From Pseudomonas sp. FP453 (lineage in GTDB: Bacteria; Pseudomonadota; Gammaproteobacteria; Pseudomonadales; Pseudomonadaceae), in NCBI RefSeq assembly GCF_030687495.1, contig NZ_CP117435.1, positions 806,001 to 870,000 on the forward strand: 64,000 nucleotides of DNA. The letters are read 5' to 3'. The position numbers and the translations under genes are program-made. Below, one piece after another: positions 45,691 through 55,123 of the stretch (position 1 is the stretch's first letter; each line of letters begins with the position of its first letter). The notes under the pieces were generated by a model. It made no database searches. It saw nothing but the letters and a program-made list of their open reading frames with translations, and had not been told where the DNA came from.

Positions 45691-47784
45691 GTGACCCTGC
45701 TGTCAACCATCAACGGCATGTTGCTCAAAGTCGCACAGCGCGCCGAAGTGCTGGGCGCCGTAGTCGTCATGGCCATTGTCTTTATCTTTATCGTGCCACT
45801 GCCGACCTGGCTGGTAGATATTCTGATTGCGCTCAATATCTGCATATCTTGCCTGCTGATCGTGCTGGCGCTTTATCTGCCTGGCCCTCTGGCATTCTCG
45901 TCGTTCCCGTCGATTCTGTTGTTGACCACCATGTTTCGGCTGGCCCTGTCGATCGCGACCACACGCCTGATCCTGTTGGAGCAGGACGCCGGTGATATCG
46001 TCGAGGCGTTCGGTAATTTCGTGGTGGGGGGGAACCTGGCAGTAGGGATGGTGATCTTCCTGATCCTGACCCTGGTCAACTTCCTGGTGATTACCAAGGG
46101 TTCGGAGCGGGTCGCCGAGGTCGCGGCGCGGTTCAGCCTGGATGCCATGCCGGGCAAGCAAATGTCGATCGACAGCGATTTGCGTGCCGGGCTGATTGAC
46201 GGCATTCAGGCGCGTGACAAGCGCGATCAGCTGTCGCGTGAAAGCCAACTGTTCGGGGCCATGGATGGCGCCATGAAATTCGTCAAGGGCGATGCCATCG
46301 CCGGGTTGATTATCGTCGTGGTGAACCTGTTGGGAGGCTTTTCCACGGGCATGTTCCAGCACGGCTTGAGCGCTGCCGACTCCATGGCGTTGTACTCGGT
46401 ACTGACCATCGGTGATGGCCTGATTGCACAGATTCCCGCGCTGCTGATCTCCCTGACTGCCGGCATGATTATTACCCGCGTGGCGCCGGACGGGCGCAAA
46501 GGCATCACTAACATGGGCGCCGAAATTGCCCGGCAAATGACCAGCGAGCCGAAAAGCTGGGTGATTGCGTCGGTGGGGATGCTTGCGTTTGCTGCAGTAC
46601 CTGGCATGCCGACCCTGGTGTTTATCCTGATTGCGCTGATAACCGGCAGCCTGGGTTACTTCCTGGTGCGCCAGCGTGCTCGACAGGAAAAGCCCCCCAA
46701 TGAAGCCGCCACCGCCGTGCGCCCCGAAGAGAACGGTAAAGAGGACTTGCGCGGATTTGATCCGTCGCGCCCCTACCTGTTGCAGTTTTCCCCCGTCCTG
46801 CGCGGGACACCCGAAGTGACGGATCTGATTCATGGGATTCGCCAGGCCCGAAACTCGCTGGTCGCCAACATTGGCCTGACATTGCCGCCGTTCGAAGTCG
46901 AACTCGATGACGCCCTGGCCGACGATGAAATGCGTTTTTGCGTGCATGAAGTGCCCATGGTCAGGGCGTCGGTGGTTGCCCGTGTGGCCGTTGCGCGAAA
47001 CGCGCTGACGGTTGAGCCTGAGCACGCCATACCGGGGCTGGTCGAGCGGGATGAACAGGATTGGCTCTGGCTGCCTCCTGATGATCCGCTGCTTGATGAT
47101 CCGCAACTGGAGCGCTTCACCGCCACGAGCCTGATTATCGAGCGTATGAAGCAGGCAATGATGCTCAGCGGGCCACAGTTCCTGGGGATTCAGGAGAGCA
47201 AGTCGATCCTGAGTTGGCTGGAGCAAAACCAACCGGAGCTGGTGCAGGAACTGCAGCGCATTATGCCGCTGTCGCGTTTTTCAGCCGTGTTGCAACGCCT
47301 GGCCAGTGAAGGTGTACCCCTGCGGGCGGTGCGGCTGATCGTCGAGTCGTTGATCGAATACGGGCAGCATGAACGTGAGCCGGAAGCCCTGGCCGACTAT
47401 GCGCGCATTGCCCTCAAGGCGCAGATCTACCACCAGTACAGCGAGGACGACGGCCTGCATGCGTGGCTGTTGTCGCCACAGAGCGAAAACATCCTGCGCG
47501 AAGCCCTGCGCCAGACCCAGACCGGGGTGTTCTTTGCGTTGGGCGAGGACCACAGCGCGGCGCTTATCAGCCTGCTCAATCAGGCCTTTGTCTTAAGGGC
47601 CAAGACCAAAAGCGTGATGTTGGTGGCGCAAGACTTGCGCAGCCCCTTGCGCACCTTGTTGCTGGAAGAGTTCAACCATGTGCCGGTGCTGTCTTTCGCT
47701 GAGTTGGGGAGCAGCTCCAAGGTCAAGGTGTTGGGGCGCATTGACCTTGGTCAGGAAGCGTTGATGCGGGGTGCAGCGGCATGA
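45691..47784 (+). CDS. hrcV: HrcV (SctV), T3SS export gate protein
   Basis: A 697-aa FHIPEP-family protein forming the export gate ring. About eight N-terminal membrane helices (residues about 15-320) are followed by a large cytoplasmic domain. The highly conserved FRLALSIATTRLIL, GGNLAVGMVIFLILT and AARFSLDAMPGKQMSIDSDL are all present. The GTG at 45691, one base after the hrpJ stop, gives a protein aligned with HrcV; in-frame starts lie upstream at 45652 (GTG) and downstream at 45718 (ATG). It is intact and directly downstream of the disrupted hrpJ. Confidence 0.93.
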   Translation: MTLLSTINGMLLKVAQRAEVLGAVVVMAIVFIFIVPLPTWLVDILIALNICISCLLIVLALYLPGPLAFSSFPSILLLTTMFRLALSIATTRLILLEQDAGDIVEAFGNFVVGGNLAVGMVIFLILTLVNFLVITKGSERVAEVAARFSLDAMPGKQMSIDSDLRAGLIDGIQARDKRDQLSRESQLFGAMDGAMKFVKGDAIAGLIIVVVNLLGGFSTGMFQHGLSAADSMALYSVLTIGDGLIAQIPALLISLTAGMIITRVAPDGRKGITNMGAEIARQMTSEPKSWVIASVGMLAFAAVPGMPTLVFILIALITGSLGYFLVRQRARQEKPPNEAATAVRPEENGKEDLRGFDPSRPYLLQFSPVLRGTPEVTDLIHGIRQARNSLVANIGLTLPPFEVELDDALADDEMRFCVHEVPMVRASVVARVAVARNALTVEPEHAIPGLVERDEQDWLWLPPDDPLLDDPQLERFTATSLIIERMKQAMMLSGPQFLGIQESKSILSWLEQNQPELVQELQRIMPLSRFSAVLQRLASEGVPLRAVRLIVESLIEYGQHEREPEALADYARIALKAQIYHQYSEDDGLHAWLLSPQSENILREALRQTQTGVFFALGEDHSAALISLLNQAFVLRAKTKSVMLVAQDLRSPLRTLLLEEFNHVPVLSFAELGSSSKVKVLGRIDLGQEALMRGAAA

Positions 47785-47818
47785 CCCCGCGGCCATGGTC
47801 GGTTGGAAGGAGGGCTTG

Positions 47819-48724
47819 ATGATGTTTGAGTTGCGGGTGCTTGATGGGCTGCGGCAGGGCGCCGCGTTACCGTTGTTCGGCGAACAGTGGAGCATCGGTG
47901 CCCAGGCAGACGCTGACTTGGTGCTGAGCGATCCAGAGGTTGCCGAGCATCATGCTCTGCTGCGGTTTTTCGACGCCAACTGGTCGGTGCAGGCCCAGGC
48001 GCAGTTGGTGTACGCAGCGGATGGCCAAGCCATGGCGCAGATCCCGCACCTGGCGTTGAACGTTCCCTTCCTGGTGGGCGGCGTACGTCTGTGTGTGACC
48101 TTGGCGGAGCAGCCGTGGCCTCAGCCACCGGCCCCGGTATCCGTAGCGTCGTCGTCATCGCCGGATGAACCGGCGCGGGCGCTGAAGTTATCGTCCATCT
48201 CACCCATCCAGCAAAAGCGCTTGATTAGCCTGGTGCTGGTGATGGCGGTAATCATCGCGGTGGTGGGCATGGCCTCCACAGGGGAGCACGAGGCGCAGGC
48301 TTCCCTGATGCCCGCGGTGGTGAACAAACACGAATTGGCTTCACCGTTTGACGTGCGCCAGCAGTTGCTGAAGATGCTCGGCGAGCGTGAGTTGAGCCAG
48401 CGGATCAGCTTGCAAGTAATCAATGGCCAAGTTGTGCTCAGTGGGGGCGTGTCCCAGGACGATGTGGAGTTGGTGGCGCGGATGCTCAGTCGTTTTGGTG
48501 AGCAATTTGACAGCGCGGTACCGGTAATAAGCCGTGTGCGTGTGCGCGATGATGCATTGCCGTTCAGGATTGTGCAGATCGTCGGCGGGCCAAACGGTCA
48601 CGTGGTTCTGGAGGAGGGCAGCCGACTCTTTGTTGGCGATCAGGTGGAAGGGCTGCGCCTGGTACTGATCGACAACAGCAAGGTGGTGTTTGATGGCACG
48701 CAGCGTTACGAGGTGCACTGGTGA
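47819..48724 (+). CDS. hrpQ: HrpQ (SctD), T3SS inner-membrane ring protein
   Basis: A 301-aa bitopic protein. The N-terminal FHA-like domain (ELRVLDGLRQGAALPL ... LVLSDPEVAEHHALLRFF) is cytoplasmic. One transmembrane helix at about residues 134-154 (LISLVLVMAVIIAVVGMAS) is followed by periplasmic ring-building domains. AAGGAGGG at 47807-47814 precedes two ATGs (47819, 47822) and either could be used. It ends overlapping hrcN by 4 nt. SctD pairs with HrcJ to make the inner-membrane rings. Confidence 0.88.
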   Translation: MMFELRVLDGLRQGAALPLFGEQWSIGAQADADLVLSDPEVAEHHALLRFFDANWSVQAQAQLVYAADGQAMAQIPHLALNVPFLVGGVRLCVTLAEQPWPQPPAPVSVASSSSPDEPARALKLSSISPIQQKRLISLVLVMAVIIAVVGMASTGEHEAQASLMPAVVNKHELASPFDVRQQLLKMLGERELSQRISLQVINGQVVLSGGVSQDDVELVARMLSRFGEQFDSAVPVISRVRVRDDALPFRIVQIVGGPNGHVVLEEGSRLFVGDQVEGLRLVLIDNSKVVFDGTQRYEVHW

Positions 48725-50079
48725 GTACGCCATTGCACGTGCGCCTCGACGCCTGGCAACAGCGTCAGGCCCAGGCGCTGAGCAGCTTTGCGCCGGTGGC
48801 GATGCGCGGTCGAATCCAGCGCGTCAACGGCATGCTGTTGCAGTGCCGGCTACCTCAAGCGCGCATCGGCGACTTGTGCCGGGTCGAAAAAACGCCGGGT
48901 GACTGCATGCTCGCCGAAATCATCGGCTTCGATCAGCAGGATGCGGTGCTCAGTGCCCTGGGGAATCTGGAAGGCGTGCGTGTGGGGGCCAGTGTCGAGC
49001 GCCTGGGTGTATCGCATCGGGTGCAGGTCAGCGCAGCGCTGTTGGGCCAGGTGCTGGATGGTTTCGGACGGCCGATCACGGGGCTGGGGGCCAGTGCGTT
49101 TGTCGACGCCGAGCTGCCGGATACCAGTGCGGTGTTGTGCGAAGCGCCGTTGCCCACCGAGCGGCCGCGGATCAACCGTGCGCTGGCTACCGGAGTACGT
49201 TCCATCGATGGATTGATGACGCTCGGTGAAGGCCAGCGCGTCGGTCTGTTCGCCGGGGCCGGCTGCGGCAAGACGACCCTGTTGGCCGAGATCGCCCGTA
49301 ACGTCGAGTGTGATGTCATCGTGTTCGGCCTGATCGGCGAGCGGGGTCGGGAATTGCGCGAGTTTCTCGACCATGAGCTGGATGACCAACTGCGCGCCAA
49401 AGCGGTACTGGTGTGTGCCACCTCTGATCGCTCCAGCATGGAGCGCGCCCGCGCCGCGTTCACCGCCACGGCATTGGCCGAAGGTTTTCGGCGCAAGGGG
49501 CAACGGGTGTTGCTGCTGATCGACTCCCTGACCCGTTTCGCCAGGGCCCAACGCGAAATCGGCCTGGCTGCCGGCGAACCCCTGGGACGCGGTGGCCTGC
49601 CACCTTCGGTATACAGCTTGCTGCCACGCCTGGTTGAGCGCGCCGGGTTGACCCGCGAGGGTGTGATCACGGCCATCTACACCGTGCTGATCGAGCAGGA
49701 CTCGATGAGTGACCCGGTGGCCGATGAAGTACGTTCGCTGCTCGATGGCCATATCGTGCTGTCACGCAAATTGGCCGAGCGTGGGCACTATCCGGCGGTG
49801 GATGTGCTGGCCAGCCTTTCACGAATATTGACCAACGTCGCCGAGCCTGAAGATATCCGCGCGGGTACGGCGTTGCGACGTTTGTTGTCGGCCTACCAGC
49901 AGATCGAGCTGATGCTCAAGCTGGGGGAGTACCAGCCTGGCAGCGATGCCCTGACTGACCTGGCAGTGAACAGCCGCCAGGCGGTGGACGGTTTCCTTCG
50001 CCAGGATTTGCGTGAGCCCACGCCGATGGCGGCCACGCTGGAGCAACTCAAGGAGCTGACGGCCTATGTCCCATTCTGA
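48721..50079 (+). CDS. hrcN: HrcN (SctN), T3SS ATPase
   Basis: A 452-aa F1-like ATPase that unfolds and feeds substrates into the export gate. The P-loop GAGCGKTTLL is near residue 179, followed by GLIGERGRELREF, the Walker B region VLLLIDSLTRFARAQREIGL, and GRGGLPPSVYSLLPRLVERAG, all canonical for the SctN/FliI group. It starts at GTG 48721 within the hrpQ stop region and overlaps hrpO by 14 nt. The length is normal. Confidence 0.95.
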   Translation: MSTPLHVRLDAWQQRQAQALSSFAPVAMRGRIQRVNGMLLQCRLPQARIGDLCRVEKTPGDCMLAEIIGFDQQDAVLSALGNLEGVRVGASVERLGVSHRVQVSAALLGQVLDGFGRPITGLGASAFVDAELPDTSAVLCEAPLPTERPRINRALATGVRSIDGLMTLGEGQRVGLFAGAGCGKTTLLAEIARNVECDVIVFGLIGERGRELREFLDHELDDQLRAKAVLVCATSDRSSMERARAAFTATALAEGFRRKGQRVLLLIDSLTRFARAQREIGLAAGEPLGRGGLPPSVYSLLPRLVERAGLTREGVITAIYTVLIEQDSMSDPVADEVRSLLDGHIVLSRKLAERGHYPAVDVLASLSRILTNVAEPEDIRAGTALRRLLSAYQQIELMLKLGEYQPGSDALTDLAVNSRQAVDGFLRQDLREPTPMAATLEQLKELTAYVPF

Positions 50080-50494
50080 TGTGCTGCTCGGTGAAGTGGA
50101 GACGCTACGGCGTCTGCGCAGGCACAGGGCCGATCGGGCCGAGCGTGCCCTGCGTGAGGCGAAACGAGAGCAGCAGGCCCTGCTTGTTCACATCCGGCAG
50201 GCCCAGGATGCACTTGAACACACGCGGCAGGAGGAGGCCCGGCAAAGCGCTCAGTTGCTCAGCCAGCACCAGGGCCAGACGCTGACCTTGAAGGGCCTCA
50301 AATCCTGGAGCGCACAGGAACGCTCTTTATCCGCCAGTACCCAGCGTGAAGAAGGGCAACTCGAGGCGTTGCGCAACCAACGGACAGAAAAGGAAAACCG
50401 GGTTGGCAGTGCCCAGAAACAGGCCACCGAATGCCTGCGGCAGGTGGAAAAGCTTCAGGAGCTCTCTCTTTTACTGGCACAGGAGTCGACATGA
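50066..50494 (+). CDS. hrpO: HrpO (SctO), T3SS ATPase stalk protein
   Basis: A 142-aa protein that is nearly all charged coiled coil (LRRLRRHRADRAERALREAK and onward), like FliJ/YscO. These form the central stalk linking the HrcN ATPase to HrcV. Sequence identity in this family is low, so position between hrcN and hrpP is the main support. Overlaps on both sides show translational coupling. Confidence 0.85.
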   Translation: MSHSDVLLGEVETLRRLRRHRADRAERALREAKREQQALLVHIRQAQDALEHTRQEEARQSAQLLSQHQGQTLTLKGLKSWSAQERSLSASTQREEGQLEALRNQRTEKENRVGSAQKQATECLRQVEKLQELSLLLAQEST

Positions 50495-50949
50495 CCCAGG
50501 TAGCAAATAAACCCACTGAGCGTCCACGCCTGCGTGAACCACGGGATGAGCGTGAACCGGGCGCGGCGGGCGTAGTGCCCTGGGAGCAAGGGCGACTGTT
50601 CGCACGGTTGTTTGCTGATGAGCGGGAGGGCGGCGGAGCGGGAGCCTCCTTATCGGCGAAAAAATCAGCAGCGGGTGTCGCCCAGATCGAAGCGCTCGCC
50701 GAACAGCTGGGGCCGCGTGTGTTGGCCGGTTCGCAGTGGCCGTTGCAGGCGGTGCTGTACTTGCCACGCCTGGGCCGGATCAACGCCAGCGTGCGCCGGG
50801 AACAAGGCGCCTGGGCCATTGAGCTGGAGGCGGAACACGACGCCACTGCGCGCTGGCTCAGCGGCGTACGGCAACAATGTGAGGACCGCTTTGCGCAAAC
50901 GCTGGGGCTGCCGGTCAACCTGGTTCTGCCAAACGTCGGTAAACCATGA
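50491..50949 (+). CDS. hrpP: HrpP (SctP), substrate-specificity switch / length control
   Basis: A 152-aa protein with a disordered, Pro/Arg-rich N-terminus (TERPRLREPRDEREPGAAG) and a compact C-terminal domain (LPRLGRINASVRREQGAWAI ... [14 protein letters not shown]) that resembles the T3S4 specificity-switch domain. The ATG at 50491 overlaps the hrpO stop (ATGA). Located between hrpO and hrcQ as in P. syringae. It is short for a ruler-type SctP, as is usual for Hrp1 systems. Confidence 0.83.
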   Translation: MTQVANKPTERPRLREPRDEREPGAAGVVPWEQGRLFARLFADEREGGGAGASLSAKKSAAGVAQIEALAEQLGPRVLAGSQWPLQAVLYLPRLGRINASVRREQGAWAIELEAEHDATARWLSGVRQQCEDRFAQTLGLPVNLVLPNVGKP

Positions 50950-51959
50950 TCGTACCGATAGTGACATTGCCTTCGATCAAGGGTGACGTGGTTGCCGCAC
51001 GCCACCGACTGGGCCGCGGCCTGCACCTGCCGTTTCAGGTCGCGGGGCAGGCCGGTGAGTTGCGGCTCGAACCTGGGCGTCCGCCATCTGGCGGCGAATC
51101 GCTGTGCTTCGACACGCAATGCGGTGTGCTGGCGCTCGCTAAGGCAGGGCCGTTGCTCAGCCTGCTGGGGGAGTGTCCGGTGACCTTTGCAGGGGCCGGT
51201 GACGACCCGGACTCCTGGTTCTGGACGTTGTTCCAGTACCACCTGAGCCCCGATGTGCGAGCGCTGTTGGGTTACGTGCGATTGCTCCATACCAAGCGCC
51301 CGACAGGCTTTGGCTGCCGCCTCACCGTGACGCTGGGTGAATCCTGGGTTGAGGGCTATGTGTGGCTGAGCCCCGAAAGCTTTTTGGCGTTGCACGGGGC
51401 GGGGGCCTGGCGGGCCACGGCTGCGCCGCTGCCGTTGTCGTTTCAACTGGCAATTGCCGTGACCCTTGGGCGGTTGCGGGTCCCGATCCTACAGGCCAGC
51501 GGCCTGCGAGCCGGCGATGTGCTGGTGCTTGAACAGAGTTTTTTCCAGGCCCGCGGCAGCGGTTATGTGCCGGTCGGCAGAGCGCGCCTGCATGGCAGCA
51601 TTGACGATGACGCCGGGTGCTTGCGTTTCACGCTTACTTCTATCGAGGACACATCCGTGGACGAAGACTTAGCTGTACCTCATTACGCGGGCCCGGAAGA
51701 CGATGAACCCGTCATGGATGTATTCGGCCCTGAGCCGTTCGATGAGTTGAGCATGACACTGAGCGTGCGCTGCGGAACATTGAACCTGACCCTGGGGGAG
51801 TTGCGTAACCTCGCGCCCGGTTCGGTGCTGGGCATTGCCGGTTTCGCCCCCACGATGGCGGGCCTGTATTACGGCGATCGGCCCATTGGCCAGGGGCAGT
51901 TGGTGGAGGTCGACGGACGCCTGGGGTTGCAGTTGTCCCGGGTGGTGTTCGGTCGATGA
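50946..51959 (+). CDS. hrcQ: HrcQ (SctQ), T3SS C-ring/sorting platform protein, unsplit
   Basis: A 337-aa protein of the SctQ/FliM-FliN group. The C-terminal SpoA domain is visible ([20 protein letters not shown] ... [11 protein letters not shown]). In P. syringae this protein is encoded by two genes, hrcQa and hrcQb; here they form one uninterrupted frame. The junction, around residues 230-255, is an acidic linker ([20 protein letters not shown]) and contains a well-spaced internal start at 51657. It overlaps hrpP and hrcR by 4 nt each. Confidence 0.9.
   Translation: MIVPIVTLPSIKGDVVAARHRLGRGLHLPFQVAGQAGELRLEPGRPPSGGESLCFDTQCGVLALAKAGPLLSLLGECPVTFAGAGDDPDSWFWTLFQYHLSPDVRALLGYVRLLHTKRPTGFGCRLTVTLGESWVEGYVWLSPESFLALHGAGAWRATAAPLPLSFQLAIAVTLGRLRVPILQASGLRAGDVLVLEQSFFQARGSGYVPVGRARLHGSIDDDAGCLRFTLTSIEDTSVDEDLAVPHYAGPEDDEPVMDVFGPEPFDELSMTLSVRCGTLNLTLGELRNLAPGSVLGIAGFAPTMAGLYYGDRPIGQGQLVEVDGRLGLQLSRVVFGR
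51645..51659 (+). promoter_or_regulatory. Internal ribosome site and GTG start within hrcQ
   Basis: GAGG at 51645-51648 is 8 nt ahead of an in-frame GTG at 51657. Starting here would give a 100-residue protein equal to the HrcQb/SpoA part. Short C-terminal SctQ products from internal starts are known in several type III systems. Confidence 0.6.
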
Positions 51960-52609
51960 TACTTCAAGGGCTGGACCCGATAGTCCTGGCGATATTTCTG
52001 GGGGCGCTGTCGTTGATGCCCATGCTGTTGGTGGTCTGCACAGCCTTCTTGAAAATCGTGATTGTGCTGATGATTACCCGCAATGCCATCGGCGTACAAC
52101 AGGTCCCGCCGAGCATGGCCATCAACGGAATCGCCCTGGCGGCCACCCTGTTTATCATGGCGCCGGTGGGGTATGAGATCGCCGAGAGCGTCAAGGCTTC
52201 GCCCCTGGACATGAGCAACGTGCAAACGTTTCTGGATACCGGTAATGAGGCCATCAAGCCCTTGCGCGCCTTCATGCTGCGCAATGTGGACGCGGATGTG
52301 CTGACCCATCTACTGGAAAACACTGCACGTCTGTGGCCTGCGAAAATGGCGCAGGAGGTCCAGCGAGAGGACCTTATCCTGCTGATTCCGGCCTTTGTGC
52401 TATCGCAATTGCAGGCGGGGTTCGAGATCGGCTTCCTGATCTACATCCCCTTCATCGTGATCGACCTTATTGTTTCCAACCTGCTGCTCGCGCTGGGCAT
52501 GCAGATGGTCTCGCCGATGACTATTTCCCTGCCGCTCAAGCTGTTGCTGTTCGTGCTGGTGTCTGGCTGGTCGCGGTTGCTCGACAGCCTGTTCCTTTCC
52601 TATCTCTGA
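51956..52609 (+). CDS. hrcR: HrcR (SctR), T3SS export gate
   Basis: A 217-aa FliP-family membrane protein. [20 protein letters not shown] near the N-terminus, [20 protein letters not shown] and [24 protein letters not shown] text (here [20 protein letters not shown]) are canonical. Five copies form the core of the export channel with HrcS and HrcT. It is full length, unlike the truncated copy reported for P. fluorescens SBW25. It overlaps hrcQ by 4 nt and is 7 bp from hrcS. Confidence 0.94.
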   Translation: MILQGLDPIVLAIFLGALSLMPMLLVVCTAFLKIVIVLMITRNAIGVQQVPPSMAINGIALAATLFIMAPVGYEIAESVKASPLDMSNVQTFLDTGNEAIKPLRAFMLRNVDADVLTHLLENTARLWPAKMAQEVQREDLILLIPAFVLSQLQAGFEIGFLIYIPFIVIDLIVSNLLLALGMQMVSPMTISLPLKLLLFVLVSGWSRLLDSLFLSYL

Positions 52610-52616
52610 GAGGCGT

Positions 52617-52880
52617 ATGGAACCTATCGTGCTATTCAAGCAAGGCATGTTGCTGGTGGTTGTGCTGTCGGCGCCGCCGCTGATCGTGGCGGTGGTGGTC
52701 GGGGTACTGACCTCCCTGGTACAGGCGTTGATGCAGATCCAGGACCAGACATTACCCTTCGGCATCAAACTGGTGGCAGTGGGTGTCACATTGATCCTGA
52801 CAGGCCGCTGGATTGGCGTGGAGTTGATCCAGCTGATCAACCTGACGTTTGAAATGATCGGCCGTTCGGCCCTGAACTGA
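52617..52880 (+). CDS. hrcS: HrcS (SctS), T3SS export gate
   Basis: An 87-aa FliQ-family protein with two transmembrane helices (about 12-38 and 52-74). MLLVVVLSAPPLIVAVVVGV and LVQALMQIQDQTLPFGIKL are the family hallmarks. It joins HrcR and HrcT in the export channel. GAGG lies ahead of the ATG. It is intact and normal in length. Confidence 0.94.
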   Translation: MEPIVLFKQGMLLVVVLSAPPLIVAVVVGVLTSLVQALMQIQDQTLPFGIKLVAVGVTLILTGRWIGVELIQLINLTFEMIGRSALN

Positions 52881-52890
52881 GGCCTGGCCT

Positions 52891-53679
52891 GTGCTGCTTT
52901 ATCTTGAATATCTACCCAGCCTGATTATCGGCATGGCGCGTATCTACCCCTGTGGCATCCTGGTGGCGGCGTTCTGTTTTCAACACGTGCGTGGCCTGCC
53001 CCGGCACACCGTCGTGATGGTCATGGCGCTGCTGCCCGCTCCGGGCATTCACGCTGCTCTGGCGGGGCAGGACATTTCAGCACTGATGCTCGGTATGCTG
53101 GTGATCAAGGAAGTGGTCCTGGGATTGCTGCTAGGGGTGTTGTTGTCGATGCCGTTCTGGATGTTCGAATCGGTGGGCGCGCTGTTGGACAACCAGCGTG
53201 GAGCCTTGGCCGGTGGCCAGCTGAACCCGTCGCTGGGGCCGGACGCGACACCGATCGGGCACATGTTCAAGCAACTGGCGATCTACCTGTTGATAGCCAT
53301 CCTGGGGTTGGGCGCGTTGACTCAGGTGATCTGGGACAGTTACCTGATCTGGCCACCCACCGTGTGGTTTCCGCTACCCGCCGCTGAGGGCATGAGCGTA
53401 TTTGTCCGGCTGCTGGGTGACACGTTCATGCACATGATGCTCTACGCAGCGCCCTTTATTGCCGTGTTGTTGCTGTTGGAGTTCGGCATTGCGTTGCTGG
53501 GTGTCTATAGCCAGCAATTGCAAGTGAGTACCTTGGCGCCGCCGGTCAAGTGCCTGGCGGGGATCGGTATTTTGTTGCTGTACTTTGCCTTGTTGCAGGA
53601 CCTGATTGTCGGGCGCATGAGCCAGTTGGGTGACCTCAAGCACTACCTGGGGCTTTTGTTCAAGGTCCCGACGCCGTGA
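52891..53679 (+). CDS. hrcT: HrcT (SctT), T3SS export gate
   Basis: A 262-aa FliR-family membrane protein with six to seven helices. MPFWMFESVGALLDNQRGA near residue 90 and the stretch YAAPFIAVLLLLEFGIALLG near 190 are typical. It starts at GTG 52891, 10 bp after hrcS, and overlaps hrcU by 4 nt. It is the single-copy cap subunit of the export channel. Full length. Confidence 0.93.
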   Translation: MLLYLEYLPSLIIGMARIYPCGILVAAFCFQHVRGLPRHTVVMVMALLPAPGIHAALAGQDISALMLGMLVIKEVVLGLLLGVLLSMPFWMFESVGALLDNQRGALAGGQLNPSLGPDATPIGHMFKQLAIYLLIAILGLGALTQVIWDSYLIWPPTVWFPLPAAEGMSVFVRLLGDTFMHMMLYAAPFIAVLLLLEFGIALLGVYSQQLQVSTLAPPVKCLAGIGILLLYFALLQDLIVGRMSQLGDLKHYLGLLFKVPTP

Positions 53680-54773
53680 GTGATTCGGGGGAAAAAAAGC
53701 ACCCGGCGTCCGCCAAGAAACTGCGTGACCAACGCAAGAAAGGTCAGGTCTCGCAAAGCCAGGATGTGAGCAAACTGCTGGCGCTGACGGCGATCAGTGA
53801 GGTCGCCTTGTTCACGGCCGAGACCAGCCTGCTGCGCTTTCAGCAACTGCTGGTGTTGCCGATGTCGCGCTTGAGCCTGCCGTTTGTGCGGGCGCTGGAA
53901 GAGGTGCTGATGGAGGGCCTGGTCATGTTCTTCTCGTTCTCTCTGTTGATGGCCGGGCTGGCGATTGCCGCGAAGCTGATTGGCAGCTGGATGCAGTTCG
54001 GCTTGCTGTTCGCTCCGGACACGCTGAAACCGGATTTCAATCGCCTCAACCCGATCAGCCAGATCAAGCAGATGTTCTCTGCGCAGTCGCTGATGACGCT
54101 GCTGATGAGCATCGCCAAGGCGTTCCTCCTGGGCCTGATTGTGTATGTGGTGGTCTGGCCCTCCTTGGGGACGTTGATAAACCTTGCCAACAGCGATCTG
54201 CAAAGTTACCTGCTGGCGCTGATCGCGTTGTTCCGTCACTTGCTGCATGCCTGTCTGGGGCTGTTGCTGGTGTTGGCGCTGATCGATCTGACCTTGCAGA
54301 AGTATTTCTTCGCCAAGCGTATGCGCATGACACAGGTTGAGGTCACGAAGGAATACAAGGACATGGAAGGCGACCCCCATGTGAAGGGCCAGCGCCGCGC
54401 ATTGGCCCAGCAATTGGCCCAGGAGGAACCCAAGGTCAAGCTGCCCAAGCTGGAGGAAGCCGACATGCTGGTGGTCAACCCGACACACTTTGCGGTCGCC
54501 CTGTATTACCGCCCCGGCGAGACGCCGTTGCCATTGCTGATTGGCAAAGGGACGGACGCTGAGGCCCGTCAATTGATTGCCCAAGCGAAGGCGGCCGATG
54601 TGCCGGTGGTCCAGTGTGTATGGCTGGCCCGCACGCTCTACACCAACCGGCTCGGCACCAGCATTCCTCGCCAGACGTTGCAGGCCGTGGCGTTGATCTA
54701 CCGCACGTTGCGTGAGCTGGACGACGACGCCAAACGTGAAACCCTGGAACTGCCGGAGCTGGAGCGGCGCTGA
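53676..54773 (+). CDS. hrcU: HrcU (SctU), T3SS switch protein
   Basis: A 365-aa FlhB-family protein. The N-terminal basic stretch KKHPASAKKLRDQRKKGQV is followed by four transmembrane helices and a cytoplasmic domain with the autocleavage motif NPTH (VVNPTHFAVALYY near residue 268). Cleavage between Asn and Pro switches substrate class. It starts at GTG 53676. It is the last gene of the plus arm, and its stop codon abuts the hrpV stop codon of the minus arm with no base between. Confidence 0.94.
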   Translation: MSDSGEKKHPASAKKLRDQRKKGQVSQSQDVSKLLALTAISEVALFTAETSLLRFQQLLVLPMSRLSLPFVRALEEVLMEGLVMFFSFSLLMAGLAIAAKLIGSWMQFGLLFAPDTLKPDFNRLNPISQIKQMFSAQSLMTLLMSIAKAFLLGLIVYVVVWPSLGTLINLANSDLQSYLLALIALFRHLLHACLGLLLVLALIDLTLQKYFFAKRMRMTQVEVTKEYKDMEGDPHVKGQRRALAQQLAQEEPKVKLPKLEEADMLVVNPTHFAVALYYRPGETPLPLLIGKGTDAEARQLIAQAKAADVPVVQCVWLARTLYTNRLGTSIPRQTLQAVALIYRTLRELDDDAKRETLELPELERR

Positions 54774-55112
54774 TTAGCTGTTGGTGTGGGCGTCCAGGGC
54801 ATCAAGGTTGGCCAGCGCGAGTATCCGGCTGAGGATCTTGTCGGCGGTGTTCTGCGTTGTCGGCAGTGCATGCCAGATCACCAGTGCGTTGTCGGCATCG
54901 AGGTAGGCAAAGCAGCCATCGAAGATCTGGGCCTGCTCAAAGCGCCGCTCTAGTACCTTCTGCAATTGTTTGGCTTGCAACGCTTCGCGCGCGACGCGCA
55001 GCGCTAGCCCTTGGCGTTCGACGCACACTTTGATGCCGGGAGCGAGCGGCAGGTGAGCGGCAGTGCCGCTCACCACGTTCTCCAGAAATACCTGACGTTG
55101 ATCGGAGGGCAT
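54774..55112 (-). CDS. hrpV: HrpV, negative regulator of HrpS
   Basis: A 112-aa soluble protein matching P. syringae HrpV in size and position (last gene of the hrpF-hrpG-hrcC-hrpT-hrpV block). In P. syringae HrpV binds HrpS and blocks its activity, and HrpG relieves this. GIKVCVERQGLALRVAREAL and YLDADNALVIWHALP are its most ordered stretches; no enzyme motif is seen. It starts 11 bp after hrpT. Assigned chiefly by synteny. Confidence 0.82.
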   Translation of the reverse strand: MPSDQRQVFLENVVSGTAAHLPLAPGIKVCVERQGLALRVAREALQAKQLQKVLERRFEQAQIFDGCFAYLDADNALVIWHALPTTQNTADKILSRILALANLDALDAHTNS

Positions 55113-55123
55113 TTACGCGGTAC

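Noticed and set aside
52618..52650. hrp box at the start of hrcS (GGAACC)
   Set aside because: The downstream CCAC half is missing; the match is part of the Glu-Pro codons of HrcS.
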